From NCBI GenBank assembly GCA_963974215.1, contig CAXBBL010000005.1, positions 186,001-250,000 of the forward strand: DNA of 64,000 nt. Direction: 5' to 3'. This document shows, in pieces, positions 23,777 through 33,138 of the stretch. Below the pieces are notes generated by a model. It did no database searches. It saw only the letters and a list, made by a program, of their open reading frames with translations, and had not been told where the DNA came from. Source of the stretch: Croceimicrobium sp963974215 (GTDB taxonomy: Bacteria > Bacteroidota > Bacteroidia > Flavobacteriales > Schleiferiaceae). Numbering within the stretch: the first letter of the stretch is position 1; each line of letters begins with the position of its first letter. Position numbers and translations under genes: made by a program.

Positions 23777-25036
23777 TTATAGCGTTTCCCAGCGAAAAGA
23801 GTCTAGCTTTAGGAAAATAAAAAGTAAAAGTGTAAATCCCCAGAGCGATGAACCGCCGTAACTAAAGAAGGGCAGGGGAATACCAATTACTGGCGCCAGA
23901 CCAATGGTCATGGCAATGTTAATGGTAAAGTGAAAAAATAGAATACTGACCACGGCATAGCCATAGGCCCTAGCGAAGGTGCTTTTTTGCCTCTCAGCTA
24001 ATTGGACCAGTCTAAAGAATAGTAGCATAAAAAGCACAACCAATACGGCGCTGCCAGCAAAACCCCATTCTTCCCCAACGGTACAGAAAATAAAGTCTGT
24101 GCTTTGCTCGGGTACGAAATCAAATTTGGTTTGAGTACCATTGAGGTAGCCTTTTCCCGCCACTCCGCCAGAACCAATGGCAATCATCGATTGAGCCGTG
24201 TTATATCCGATTCCCTTCGGGTCGTGGGCTTTACCTAGTAAGATGTTAATTCGGTTACGGTGACGATCTTCAAGGATGTTATTGAAAGCGTAATCTACCG
24301 TATTTACGAGCACGGCACTGAGTAGCCAGAGCCCAACCACTTTAATCCAAAATCCTTTAGAGCGCCGCGTTATTACAATAATTAAAGTCGCCAAAAGCGC
24401 TAAGGCAATTTGCAAACTTAAGAGAGGAACCAATAAACTCATCAGGAATAGAACCGCTAAGGCCAAACCAATAAAGATATAAGCGCCCGAAAGTCCTTCG
24501 CGGTACATTACCAGTAAAAGCGAGCTATAAACCAGGGCCGAGCCTGGATCGGGCTGGGGTATGATAAGAGCCGCAGGAATGATGATTATGAAAAAGCCAA
24601 TTATTTTATCGCGCAATCCGCGTAGGTTTCTTTCTTTTCGGCTAAGAAAGCTAGCTAAGGCAAGGGCTGTGGCAAATTTGGCAAACTCTGAAGGCTGAAT
24701 ACTAAAACCGCCTATTACAAACCAAGAACGCGCTCCGGCAATTTCCTTTCCGGCAAAGAGCACCAGCAAGAGGCCCAGCATTGTGGCGATGTAAATAGGG
24801 ATGGCAAGGGTTTGAAAGATGCGACCATCTAAAATGAAAATAGCCGCGATGATGACAACGGAAGTACCAATCCACATTAGTTGTTTGCCATAACGCTGAC
24901 TTAGGTCGAAGATATTGGCATGTTCTTCATCGTAAACGGCAGCGTAAATATTAGCCCAACCCATTAAAACTAAAAGGAAAAACAAAACAACTGTTAGCCA
25001 ATCGATATTATAAATAAGGCCGCTAGTTCTCCGCAT
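23777..25036 (-). CDS. rodA: Rod shape-determining protein RodA (SEDS glycosyltransferase)
   Basis: A 419-residue polytopic SEDS-family peptidoglycan polymerase working with PBP2 in the elongasome. Typical motifs include GARSWFVIGGFSIQPSEFAK, IPQPDPGSALVYSS, GTQTKFDFVPEQSTDFIF and the C-terminal LPFFSYGGSSL. About ten membrane segments are apparent. Its start overlaps the PBP2 stop by 14 bp, so the pair is translationally coupled. It is the last gene of the purH-mreB-mreC-mreD-PBP2-rodA series. Confidence 0.96.
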   Translation of the reverse strand: MRRTSGLIYNIDWLTVVLFFLLVLMGWANIYAAVYDEEHANIFDLSQRYGKQLMWIGTSVVIIAAIFILDGRIFQTLAIPIYIATMLGLLLVLFAGKEIAGARSWFVIGGFSIQPSEFAKFATALALASFLSRKERNLRGLRDKIIGFFIIIIPAALIIPQPDPGSALVYSSLLLVMYREGLSGAYIFIGLALAVLFLMSLLVPLLSLQIALALLATLIIVITRRSKGFWIKVVGLWLLSAVLVNTVDYAFNNILEDRHRNRINILLGKAHDPKGIGYNTAQSMIAIGSGGVAGKGYLNGTQTKFDFVPEQSTDFIFCTVGEEWGFAGSAVLVVLFMLLFFRLVQLAERQKSTFARAYGYAVVSILFFHFTINIAMTIGLAPVIGIPLPFFSYGGSSLWGFTLLLFIFLKLDSFRWETL

Positions 25037-26882
25037 CGCTTAGTTTAATTGGCTTTTTATAAATATTTAGCAATTGCTTTTCGTATTCCTCACTTAAATC
25101 GCCATCAAGCATCCGCTTTTCCATGGCAGGACGATTAATTTCCCCCGTTAGGTATTTTTCAATCAGTAAACTAGCAATTGGTGCGGCCCAGCGACTACCC
25201 CAATAGCCGTTTTCTACAATAATAGCCACCGCTATTTTAGGATTATCTTTGGGAGCAAAGGCCACAAAAATACTGTGATCTTGTCCGTGAGGATTTTCTG
25301 CGGTACCGGTTTTTCCGCACATCTGAATGGTATCGTGACGACTGCCACGGGCTGTTCCAGTTTCAAAAACATCGAACATGCCATTAATTACCACGGGGAA
25401 ATGAACACTATCTATTGTGGTATACTTACGTTCCACAAAGTTGGGATCATCAATAGGTTTATTGTCAATGGCTTTTACAATATGTGGGGTGTAATAATAA
25501 CCACGATTAGCAATGGCAGCGGTCATATTGGCCATTTGAATAGGGGTAAGTAAAAGTTCGCCTTGTCCAATTCCTAACGAAATAGTACTTACCGCTCGCC
25601 AGCCAGTATAGCCAAAGGCCTTATCGTAATAATCGGCATTGGGCACTAAACCCCTTCTTCCAGTTGGTAAATCGTTGTTTAAAAAACGGCCCATATTGAA
25701 GCTCTTCACATGGTTGCTCCAAACGTTCATTCCTTCTTGTGCGGTGGGGTATTTTTCAATAATTGATTTAAATACCTGACAGAAGTAATTATTGCAACTC
25801 TTACTTATCGCCAAGCGCAAGGCAATAGGGCTAGAAGTTCCACAGTGACAAGCTACATGCAATCTACCGTAGTGAAAACCATGGTGGCAGGTGTAAGTGG
25901 TGGTTTCTTTGGTAACTCCTTCTTGTAAACCAATAAGGGCATTTATTACCTTAAAGGGAGAACCGGGAGGATATTCCGCCAAAAGTCCGCGGTCGAAGAG
26001 GGGCTTATTGATACTATCTAAATAAAGTTTAGAGTAATTAACAGTGCGCTCGCTTCCCACCATAAGATTTGCATCGTAGTTGGGGCTAGTTACCAAGCTT
26101 AGAATTTCACCACTACTGGGCTCTATGGCAACGATACTACCTCGCTTATTATGCATTAATTGTTCGCCCAATGCTTGTAAGTCGATATCTATGGTTGAGG
26201 TTACATGCTTGCCAGGCTCAGGTAGGGTATCGTAAATCCCACTTTCGTAAGATCCTTGGGTACGATTGTGCACATCTACCAAATTGTAAATGTGGCCCGT
26301 TTTGCCTTTGAGAATGTTTTCATAACTCTTCTCAATGCCCGTTTTGCCGATTAAATCGCCTTGGCTGTAAGATGGATTATCTTTAATGAAGCTAACACCC
26401 GCTTCGCCAATGAAGCCAATAACGTTTGAGCCGGCTCTATTTTGGTAACTACGTAAAATACGTTTTTGCGGATAAAAGCCAGGATAGAGATGCAATTGTT
26501 CTTGGATATAAGCAAATCGCTCTTTGCTAATTTGCTTAATGAAAATGGAGGGTTTTAAATAGCTATAGCTTTTGGCTTTGGTGATTTTGTCTATGTACTC
26601 AGCTTTACTAATACCGAGAACCTCACAAAAGGCGAGGGTGTCGGTTAGTTTAACTTGGCGGGGCACGATCATTAAGTCGTAGGCACTTTGATTTCCTACC
26701 AAGAGCTTGCCGTTTCTATCGTAAATTAAACCCCTACCGGGGTAAATTTTATCAATGCGCACCACATTACTGATGGCCGATAATTTATACTCTTCGTTAA
26801 TGATTTGTATATAGAATAGTCGCGCCAGAAAAACTAGCCCGATAAGAGTAAAGAAGGTGAAAAATAGATATTTACGTTGCAT
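25023..26882 (-). CDS. mrdA: Penicillin-binding protein 2
   Basis: A 619-residue class B peptidoglycan transpeptidase anchored by an N-terminal membrane helix (YLFFTFFTLIGLVFLARLFY). The pedestal region contains RGLIYDRNGKLL. The transpeptidase active-site motifs are SPFK (catalytic Ser), SCN (in SKSCNNYF) and KTG (CGKTGTAENPHG). It crosslinks the glycan polymerised by RodA during elongation. It abuts mreD with no spacer and overlaps rodA. Confidence 0.96.
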   Translation of the reverse strand: MQRKYLFFTFFTLIGLVFLARLFYIQIINEEYKLSAISNVVRIDKIYPGRGLIYDRNGKLLVGNQSAYDLMIVPRQVKLTDTLAFCEVLGISKAEYIDKITKAKSYSYLKPSIFIKQISKERFAYIQEQLHLYPGFYPQKRILRSYQNRAGSNVIGFIGEAGVSFIKDNPSYSQGDLIGKTGIEKSYENILKGKTGHIYNLVDVHNRTQGSYESGIYDTLPEPGKHVTSTIDIDLQALGEQLMHNKRGSIVAIEPSSGEILSLVTSPNYDANLMVGSERTVNYSKLYLDSINKPLFDRGLLAEYPPGSPFKVINALIGLQEGVTKETTTYTCHHGFHYGRLHVACHCGTSSPIALRLAISKSCNNYFCQVFKSIIEKYPTAQEGMNVWSNHVKSFNMGRFLNNDLPTGRRGLVPNADYYDKAFGYTGWRAVSTISLGIGQGELLLTPIQMANMTAAIANRGYYYTPHIVKAIDNKPIDDPNFVERKYTTIDSVHFPVVINGMFDVFETGTARGSRHDTIQMCGKTGTAENPHGQDHSIFVAFAPKDNPKIAVAIIVENGYWGSRWAAPIASLLIEKYLTGEINRPAMEKRMLDGDLSEEYEKQLLNIYKKPIKLSDAEN

Positions 26883-27380
26883 TTAGCGACGGTAGTTCCA
26901 AAGTTGATAAAGCAGCACAAAGGTAAAAGAGAAAAGGCTACTATAAAGGCTTCGCGCTAAAAGTAGGAAAAAGTTATCCCAGGCAAAATTCTCTATGCTA
27001 AACAGAATAAAATGATGCAGAAACAAGCCTGTTAAAATGTAAGCTAAGCTCCGCATTAAACCCAAATTTTTTACATCCGATGACTCAGAAAGTTCGTTTT
27101 TGCCAGTTTTGAAAATGCGCAAGATTAGCGGTTTTAAGAAAGCAATGAAAACGCTAGCGGCGGTATGAACGCCATAAGCACCTTCAAAAATATCTACTAC
27201 CGCGCCAATTAAAAAAGCCAAGGTTAAAGTATAGAAAGCCGAGCTACGCTGCGGTAGAAAGAGAATAAAAGCAATGTATATATAGGGATTGAGATAGCCT
27301 TCAAACAGAAAATTATTGAGGATAAAAATCTGTAAAAAGAGCAAGGCAATGAGGGCGGAAATGGACTTTAATAGATTCAT
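26883..27380 (-). CDS. mreD: Rod shape-determining protein MreD
   Basis: A 165-residue hydrophobic protein with about five membrane segments, poorly conserved in sequence but recognised by size, topology and position between mreC and PBP2. The LNNFLFEGYLNPYIYIAFILFLP segment (in part) is typical of Bacteroidota MreD. It overlaps mreC by 4 bp and abuts PBP2. It is part of the elongasome membrane complex. Confidence 0.88.
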   Translation of the reverse strand: MNLLKSISALIALLFLQIFILNNFLFEGYLNPYIYIAFILFLPQRSSAFYTLTLAFLIGAVVDIFEGAYGVHTAASVFIAFLKPLILRIFKTGKNELSESSDVKNLGLMRSLAYILTGLFLHHFILFSIENFAWDNFFLLLARSLYSSLFSFTFVLLYQLWNYRR

Positions 27381-28198
27381 GGCCTGTTGTTTAAAGAGTC
27401 TAACTCATAAATCCATAGATCTTTCACCACATATACATTGCGTATTTTCGAAAAGTCGGTACTTAGGCTAACTGTAACCTCTAAAAAATTTTGATCGGCT
27501 TGTAAGGTGGTAGACTTTACCAAGCCAATTGGAATACCACGCGGGAAGAAGGAAGATCGACCGTCAGTTTTAACGGTATCGCCAGTTTTTACATTGGCGT
27601 AAGGAGGAATATCTTGAATACTACTTTCCAGATAGTTTTCTCCAGACCAGCGCAGTGGTCCGAAGTAGCCATCTTGCGCAAGCTCGGCGGAAATGCGCAA
27701 ATTGGGGTTGATGATGGGAATTACCCGTGCGAAATGCCGACTCACCGTAGCAATTACACCCACTACGCCATTGGGCCCAATTACGCCCATATTTTCTTCT
27801 AAACCGCTCAGACGCCCTTTATTAATTAAGATGTAATTCTCAACCTTAAAATGACTACTGCTAATTACCTGCGCATCTACGTAAGTATAACGCTGTTTAT
27901 AGGTACTTGAGTAGATTGTATCTGCTCCGAAGTTTTGGAATATATACGACTCATCCAGTGATTCGCGCAAACGAATGTTTTCACGGGCAAGTTGTTCATT
28001 TTCCTCCTTTAAATTGAGGTAGGCTTTTGTTTGCGCCGCCAGGCCCTGAAAGGTTCCCTTAATTTCGGTCGTAGCACTTAAAAACTGGGAACGTTGATAG
28101 CTCCGCTTATTAATGATCCACGCAAAAGCTAGAGATTCCAAGAGCAGAAAGTAGAGCAAAACTCTGCTTCGTTTCAGCAAAAGGAAAAAATAGCGCAT
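27377..28198 (-). CDS. mreC: Rod shape-determining protein MreC
   Basis: A 273-residue periplasmic elongasome scaffold: short cytoplasmic tail, one membrane helix (RVLLYFLLLESLAFAWII), a coiled coil (AYLNLKEENEQLARENIRLRESL), then two beta-barrel domains. The conserved NKGRLSGLEENMGVIGPNGVVG segment fits the first beta domain. It begins 6 bp after mreB. Confidence 0.94.
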   Translation of the reverse strand: MRYFFLLLKRSRVLLYFLLLESLAFAWIINKRSYQRSQFLSATTEIKGTFQGLAAQTKAYLNLKEENEQLARENIRLRESLDESYIFQNFGADTIYSSTYKQRYTYVDAQVISSSHFKVENYILINKGRLSGLEENMGVIGPNGVVGVIATVSRHFARVIPIINPNLRISAELAQDGYFGPLRWSGENYLESSIQDIPPYANVKTGDTVKTDGRSSFFPRGIPIGLVKSTTLQADQNFLEVTVSLSTDFSKIRNVYVVKDLWIYELDSLNNRP

Positions 28199-28204
28199 AA
28201 ATTA

Positions 28205-29230
28205 TTAAGACATCAAGAAATTGTACTTGCCAATATTTTTAAGAGCAATACCGGTTCCTCTAACAACTGCTCTAAGCGGATCTTCTGCTACATAAACAGG
28301 AAGATCTGTTTTCATGCTAATGCGTTTGTCTAAGCCACGTAACATCGAACCACCACCGGCTAAGTAAATTCCACTGTTGTAGATGTCGGCTGCGAGTTCG
28401 GGAGGCGTTAAAGATAGCGCTTCCATGATCGCATCTTCAATACGGATGATAGATTTATCGAGGGCTTTGGCTATTTCTTTGTAGGTAATAATTAACTGTT
28501 TAGGCTTACCCGTTAATAGGTCACGACCTTGTACAGGCATATCTTCGGGCGGATTATCGAGTTCATCGAGGGCCGAGCCAATTTGAATTTTAATTTCTTC
28601 TGCAGTGCGTTCTCCCACAAAAAGGTTGTGGTGTGTACGCATATAGTAGGCTATATCATTGGTGAAAACATCCCCTGCTACTTTTATCGACTTATCAGCC
28701 ACAATACCACCGAGGGCTAATACCGCGATTTCGGTAGTACCACCGCCTATGTCAATAATCATGTTACCTTTTGGTTCTTGCACATCTACACCAGTACCAA
28801 TAGCAGCTGCCATAGGCTCGTGTATAAGATATACTTCGCGCGCGCCAGCATGTTGAGCGGAATCTTTTACCGCTCTTTTTTCCACTTCGGTAATTCCAGA
28901 AGGAATACAGATTACCATGCGCAAGGCGGGGGGGATTAAACGTTTTTGGAGGGCGGGAATACTTTTGATCATTTCCCTGATCATTGCTTCGGAGGCTTCG
29001 AAGTCGGCTATAACACCATCTTTGAGAGGGCGAATAGTTTTTATGTTTTCGTGGGTTTTACCGTGCATTTGTCGAGCTACTTGGCCCACAGCGATTATTT
29101 TACCACTCATCCGATCTTTAGCTACAATAGACGGTGCATCAACCACAACCTTATCTCTGTGAATGATTAGGGTGTTGGCTGTTCCTAAATCGATAGCTAT
29201 ATCCTCTCTTAAAAAATCGAAAAATCCCAA
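28205..29230 (-). CDS. mreB: Rod shape-determining protein MreB
   Basis: A 341-residue bacterial actin homologue that guides cell-wall elongation. The phosphate-binding loops IDLGTANTLI and DIGGGTTEIAVLALGG, and the adenine-binding AGGGSMLRGLD, are intact. Length is normal. It follows purH by 6 bp and heads mreBCD-PBP2-rodA, the arrangement usual in Bacteroidota. Confidence 0.98.
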   Translation of the reverse strand: MGFFDFLREDIAIDLGTANTLIIHRDKVVVDAPSIVAKDRMSGKIIAVGQVARQMHGKTHENIKTIRPLKDGVIADFEASEAMIREMIKSIPALQKRLIPPALRMVICIPSGITEVEKRAVKDSAQHAGAREVYLIHEPMAAAIGTGVDVQEPKGNMIIDIGGGTTEIAVLALGGIVADKSIKVAGDVFTNDIAYYMRTHHNLFVGERTAEEIKIQIGSALDELDNPPEDMPVQGRDLLTGKPKQLIITYKEIAKALDKSIIRIEDAIMEALSLTPPELAADIYNSGIYLAGGGSMLRGLDKRISMKTDLPVYVAEDPLRAVVRGTGIALKNIGKYNFLMS

Positions 29231-29236
29231 TTTGTT

Positions 29237-30739
29237 TTAATGTTTAAAATGACGTACTCCAGTGAAAACCATGCTCATATTATTTGCATCGCAGTAATCA
29301 ATGCTCAATTGATCTTTTATTGATCCGCCGGGCTGAATTACTGTATTTATTCCTTCTTTATGTGCTATTTCAACACAATCGGGGAAGGGAAAAAATGCAT
29401 CGGAAGCCATTACTGCACCCTGAAGATCGAAGTTAAAAGCTTTCGCTTTCACAATAGACTGGGTTAAGGCATCTACGCGAGATGTTTGTCCGGTCCCTCC
29501 AGCTAAGAGCTGCTTGTTTTTGGCTAAGATAATGGTATTCGACTTGGTATGCTTACATATTTTTGAGGCAAATAACAAATCCTCAACTTCTTCAGCGCTA
29601 GGCTTTAATTTTGTGCTGTATTTCAAGTCGGCTAAAGCATCGGTATGATGATCGCGTTCCTGCGCTAGTACTCCGTTTAAGAGACTGCGGTATTGCATTT
29701 TCGGTGCCGCAAAATCATTTAAAATTAATATGATGCGGTTCTTTTTCTGCTTCAAAATATTTAATGCTTCTTCACTGTAAGAAGGAGCGATTACTATTTC
29801 GAAGAATATTTCGTGCATGGCTTTAGCGGTCGCCTCATCTACAGCAGTGTTGGCGATAATAACACCACCAAAGGCAGAAACTGGATCGCCCGCTAAGGCA
29901 TCGGTCCACGCTTGAAGCACGCTGGGGCGCGATGCGATGCCACAAGCATTATTGTGTTTCATAACCGCTACAGTAATATCACCTTTAAATTCGCCCATTA
30001 AACTTACGGCGGCATCGGCATCCAGTAAGTTGTTGTAGGATAAAGCTTTCCCGTGTAATTGGGTGAAAACCTCGTCTAATTTACCGTGGAAAACACCTTT
30101 CTGATGCGGATTCTCGCCATAGCGTAAAACTTGACCTTCGCCTAGGCTCAACATCTTATCTTCACCCGTTAGGTAATTTTGGATAAGGTTATCGTAAGCG
30201 GATGAAATTTGGAAAGCAGCGCCTGCAAATTTCTTACGTACTACTTCAGTTAACTGCGAGCTTTCTAACAGTTCAATAGCTTCGGCATAAAAGTCGCGAC
30301 TTGGAATAATCCAGGTGTCTTGATAATTTTTAGCGGCAGCCCGAATTAGGGAAATACCACCGATGTCTATCTTTTCAATGATTTCGCTATGCGAACCACC
30401 CGCCTCTAAAGTTTCCTCAAAAGGATATAAATCTACTACAACCACATCGATGGAGGGAAGGGCGTATTCTTCCATCTGACTGCGATCACTCTCTAAATCG
30501 CGGCGACCTAAAATGCCGCCAAATACCTTGGGATGCAGAGTTTTAACGCGTCCACCTAAAATGGATGGATAACCAGTAAGGTCCTCTACCGCTATCACTT
30601 CATGCCCGAGATCCTCAAGGTATTTTCGGGTTCCGCCGGTAGAAAGAAGGTCGTAACCTTTTTTAACTAGGGCATCTGCCAATTCATCTAAGCGATCTTT
30701 GTAAAAAACGGAGATAAGAGCGGTGGGCTTTTGGGACAT
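29237..30739 (-). CDS. purH: Bifunctional AICAR transformylase/IMP cyclohydrolase
   Basis: A 500-residue enzyme for the last two steps of de novo IMP synthesis. The N-terminal cyclohydrolase domain has LISVFYKDRLDELA, TGGTRKYLEDLG and GGRVKTLHPKVFGGIL; the C-terminal transformylase domain has LRYGENPHQKG, MKHNNACGIA and the final DAFFPFPDCVE. It uses 10-formyl-THF, the product of Fhs encoded at 15594. It is first in the purH-mreB operon. A TAATTTTG box lies 27 bp upstream. Confidence 0.97.
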   Translation of the reverse strand: MSQKPTALISVFYKDRLDELADALVKKGYDLLSTGGTRKYLEDLGHEVIAVEDLTGYPSILGGRVKTLHPKVFGGILGRRDLESDRSQMEEYALPSIDVVVVDLYPFEETLEAGGSHSEIIEKIDIGGISLIRAAAKNYQDTWIIPSRDFYAEAIELLESSQLTEVVRKKFAGAAFQISSAYDNLIQNYLTGEDKMLSLGEGQVLRYGENPHQKGVFHGKLDEVFTQLHGKALSYNNLLDADAAVSLMGEFKGDITVAVMKHNNACGIASRPSVLQAWTDALAGDPVSAFGGVIIANTAVDEATAKAMHEIFFEIVIAPSYSEEALNILKQKKNRIILILNDFAAPKMQYRSLLNGVLAQERDHHTDALADLKYSTKLKPSAEEVEDLLFASKICKHTKSNTIILAKNKQLLAGGTGQTSRVDALTQSIVKAKAFNFDLQGAVMASDAFFPFPDCVEIAHKEGINTVIQPGGSIKDQLSIDYCDANNMSMVFTGVRHFKH

Positions 30740-30765
30740 TCCTGAGGGTCAATAATATTATTGGG

Positions 30766-30773
30766 CAAAATTA
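30766..30773 (-). promoter_or_regulatory. Candidate -7 box of the purH-mre operon
   Basis: TAATTTTG on the minus strand, 26 bp before the purH ATG. A TTTTTG tract lies 24 bp further upstream, slightly wider than the usual -33 spacing. Confidence 0.45.
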
Positions 30774-30843
30774 GTTTTTTTGCGCAGCTTTTCTTTACAA
30801 AAACCACAATTTTACTAGTACTTTAGCGCTAGATTTTAACAAA

Positions 30844-32097
30844 ATGGTATATCTGCGGATTCTGAAGGAAAGTTTACTTTTTGCCTTGCACGCCCTCAAG
30901 GTGAATCGTCTGCGTACCGCTTTGTCTTTATTGGGGGTCACTATAGGTATCTTAACCATTGTGGCCGTTTTCACTATGGTAGATTCGCTCGAAAGAAATA
31001 TCCGCTCTAGCGTGGAAAGCTTAGGTAGTGATGTGGTTTACGTTCAAAAGTGGCCTTGGGGCGGAACGGGTGAGTATAAGTGGTGGACCTTTTATCAAAG
31101 ACCCGAACCTACTTATTATGAAATGGAAAAATTGGAGCGTCGTTTAACCACGGTGCAAGATATAGCCTATTTATTTGGTATCAATCAAACTTTAAAATAT
31201 GGTTTAAACTCGGTCGAAGCGGTTAATGTATTATCCGTTTCACATGCCTACAATGATATTTGGAAATTCGAAATCAAACAGGGCCGTTATTTTTCAGAAT
31301 TAGAAAGTCGCAAAGGAAATGCAGTGGCTATTTTAGGCCATGATGTGGCTGAAGGACTTTATGGTGCTATTGATCCGGTTGGTCGCACTTTTAGCGTACT
31401 GGGAAGAAAACTAAAGGTAATTGGTGTTTTAGCCAAACAAGGTAAAAGTTTGATAGGGAATGATATGGATGGCTCCATTCTTATTCCGGTAGAATATGTA
31501 GGTAATATCATGAGTCTTAACGATATGAATGGCTCTACCATTATTGCTTCTACTAAGCCTGGTGTGGAAATGGCTGCTATGCAGGATGAAATAACGGGCG
31601 CTATGCGCGCGCTCCGTCGTTTAAAACCCAAGGCCGACGATAATTTTGCCTTAAATGAGATTTCTATGATTTCCAATAACCTCGATACCTTCTTTACTAT
31701 AATTGGATTGGCAGGAGCGGTTATCGGTGGCTTCAGTATTTTAGTGGGTGGCTTTGGTATTGCCAATATTATGTTTGTGAGTGTGAAAGAACGCACCAAT
31801 CAGATTGGTATTCAAATGAGCATGGGGGCCAAGCGAATTTTCATACTATTACAGTTCTTACTTGAATCAGTAATTCTTTGTCTTTTAGGCGGCGGATTGG
31901 GTATAGCCTTAGTTGGACTGATGGTTTATTTGCTGCCCATACTAATTAGCGACTTTGACTTTGAAATTGCCATGAGTTTTGGCAATATTATGCAGGGTAT
32001 AATAATCTCTATATTAATAGGAATTATTTCCGGCTTTGTGCCTGCCTATATGGCTTCCCGTTTAAACCCTGTGGATGCTATCCGTTCGGGACAGTAA
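30844..32097 (+). CDS. ABC transporter permease, MacB/FtsX type
   Basis: A 417-residue membrane protein. An N-terminal membrane helix (ALSLLGVTIGILTIVAVFT) is followed by a MacB-like periplasmic core (residues about 40-270) and a C-terminal FtsX domain with three helices; GGFGIANIMFVSVKERTNQIGIQMSMGAKR (in part) is the conserved cytoplasmic loop. Such permeases move lipoproteins, peptides or macrolides, or transmit mechanical signals, with a partner ATPase. No ATPase or adaptor is adjacent here, so the partner must be elsewhere. Confidence 0.9.
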   Translation: MVYLRILKESLLFALHALKVNRLRTALSLLGVTIGILTIVAVFTMVDSLERNIRSSVESLGSDVVYVQKWPWGGTGEYKWWTFYQRPEPTYYEMEKLERRLTTVQDIAYLFGINQTLKYGLNSVEAVNVLSVSHAYNDIWKFEIKQGRYFSELESRKGNAVAILGHDVAEGLYGAIDPVGRTFSVLGRKLKVIGVLAKQGKSLIGNDMDGSILIPVEYVGNIMSLNDMNGSTIIASTKPGVEMAAMQDEITGAMRALRRLKPKADDNFALNEISMISNNLDTFFTIIGLAGAVIGGFSILVGGFGIANIMFVSVKERTNQIGIQMSMGAKRIFILLQFLLESVILCLLGGGLGIALVGLMVYLLPILISDFDFEIAMSFGNIMQGIIISILIGIISGFVPAYMASRLNPVDAIRSGQ

Positions 32098-32154
32098 TTT
32101 TCGTGAATACCAATTAAAATCGTAGTCTCCCATTTATCTTGGATCTCACCTTGT

Positions 32155-32637
32155 TTAAAAGGCGACAATTTTTTTCAAGTCTTCACCATAGCGGTCGCCT
32201 AGCATTTTATTCAAAGCCTTTAGAAACCGTTCATCTTCTTGGTTAAAAGCGCGACTGGTATTGCTATCGATATCTATTTGAGCGATTAATTCGTCCTTTA
32301 AATAGAGAGGAACTACTATTTCTGATTTCACATCAATGCTACAGGCGATGTAGTTTTCTTCGGCGGCGACATCTTCACTTAAATAGGTTTCTCCCGAAAG
32401 GGCGACCTGCCCACAAATACCGCTTCCGAAATTTATAATAGTATGATCGGTTGCTTTTCCAGCATAAGGGCCCAGGTGTAATTTTTTGCTTTCTTGATGC
32501 ATAAAGTAGAATCCCACCCAATCGTAATGGTCTAAATCCTGCTGAATTTTAGAACAAATCTGCTGTAAAGCACGAGCTGCATTTTCCTCTTTCTCAATAA
32601 GACTGCTTAACTCAATTAGGTCGTTTTCAAATTTCAT
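32155..32637 (-). CDS. GAF-domain protein, free methionine-R-sulfoxide reductase-like
   Basis: A 160-residue single GAF domain. It has the WVGFYFM and LHLGPYAGKA segments of the fRMsr family. The cysteines in GICGQVAL and in YIACSIDVKSEIVVPL correspond to conserved family cysteines. The family reduces free L-methionine-(R)-sulfoxide using thioredoxin. The third, resolving-type cysteine of the E. coli enzyme is not obvious here. It overlaps the DAGK gene upstream by 11 bp. Confidence 0.82.
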   Translation of the reverse strand: MKFENDLIELSSLIEKEENAARALQQICSKIQQDLDHYDWVGFYFMHQESKKLHLGPYAGKATDHTIINFGSGICGQVALSGETYLSEDVAAEENYIACSIDVKSEIVVPLYLKDELIAQIDIDSNTSRAFNQEDERFLKALNKMLGDRYGEDLKKIVAF

Positions 32638-32989
32638 TTAGATAGGGTAAGAAAATTAGTAATCCAATTATAAGGGCAAAAATAGCGGCAATAAGCACAG
32701 CGGCCGCAGCAATGTCTTTTGATTTTTTAGCAAGAGGGTGAAAGTCTGGACTTACGAGATCGACCAAATACTCCAGGGCGGAGTTTATTGCTTCTAGGCT
32801 AAGAACGAGGGCAATACAGACCAGATTTAGCATCCACTCGGTTTTAGTGATGTTTAAAAACCAGCCCATTAACACCACTACGAAAGTAGCTAGGAGATGA
32901 ACTTTAGCATGGGAGCCATCCTTAAAAAAAAGGTAAAGTCCTTGGAAAGCCACCTTAAATGCTAAAATTCTCTTCTGTAAATACCCCAA
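32627..32989 (-). CDS. dgkA: Diacylglycerol/undecaprenol kinase family protein
   Basis: A 120-residue inner-membrane kinase with three hydrophobic helices. The active-site region LEAINSALEYLVDLVSPDFHPLAKKSKDIAAAAVL (in part) with EAINSALE and KD-AAAAVL is diagnostic for the DagK/UdpK family. It phosphorylates diacylglycerol or undecaprenol; the substrate is not resolved by sequence. It overlaps the GAF gene by 11 bp, so they share a transcript. Confidence 0.93.
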   Translation of the reverse strand: MGYLQKRILAFKVAFQGLYLFFKDGSHAKVHLLATFVVVLMGWFLNITKTEWMLNLVCIALVLSLEAINSALEYLVDLVSPDFHPLAKKSKDIAAAAVLIAAIFALIIGLLIFLPYLNEI

Positions 32990-33138
32990 CTTTTTGTATT
33001 TTTTTAACGTTTAAAATCCTAGTAAATAAATTATCCAACCAGACGCTTAATAATTTTCTGCACCCGCTGAGTTATTTTATTCGTCTACTTAGTATGCATG
33101 CCGTAACTTGCGGCTAATTTGTAAATAATTTCAAAGTT

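Noticed and set aside
31359..31799. 146-codon minus-strand ORF
   Set aside because: It is antisense to the FtsX permease, which has clear domain motifs and normal codon use.
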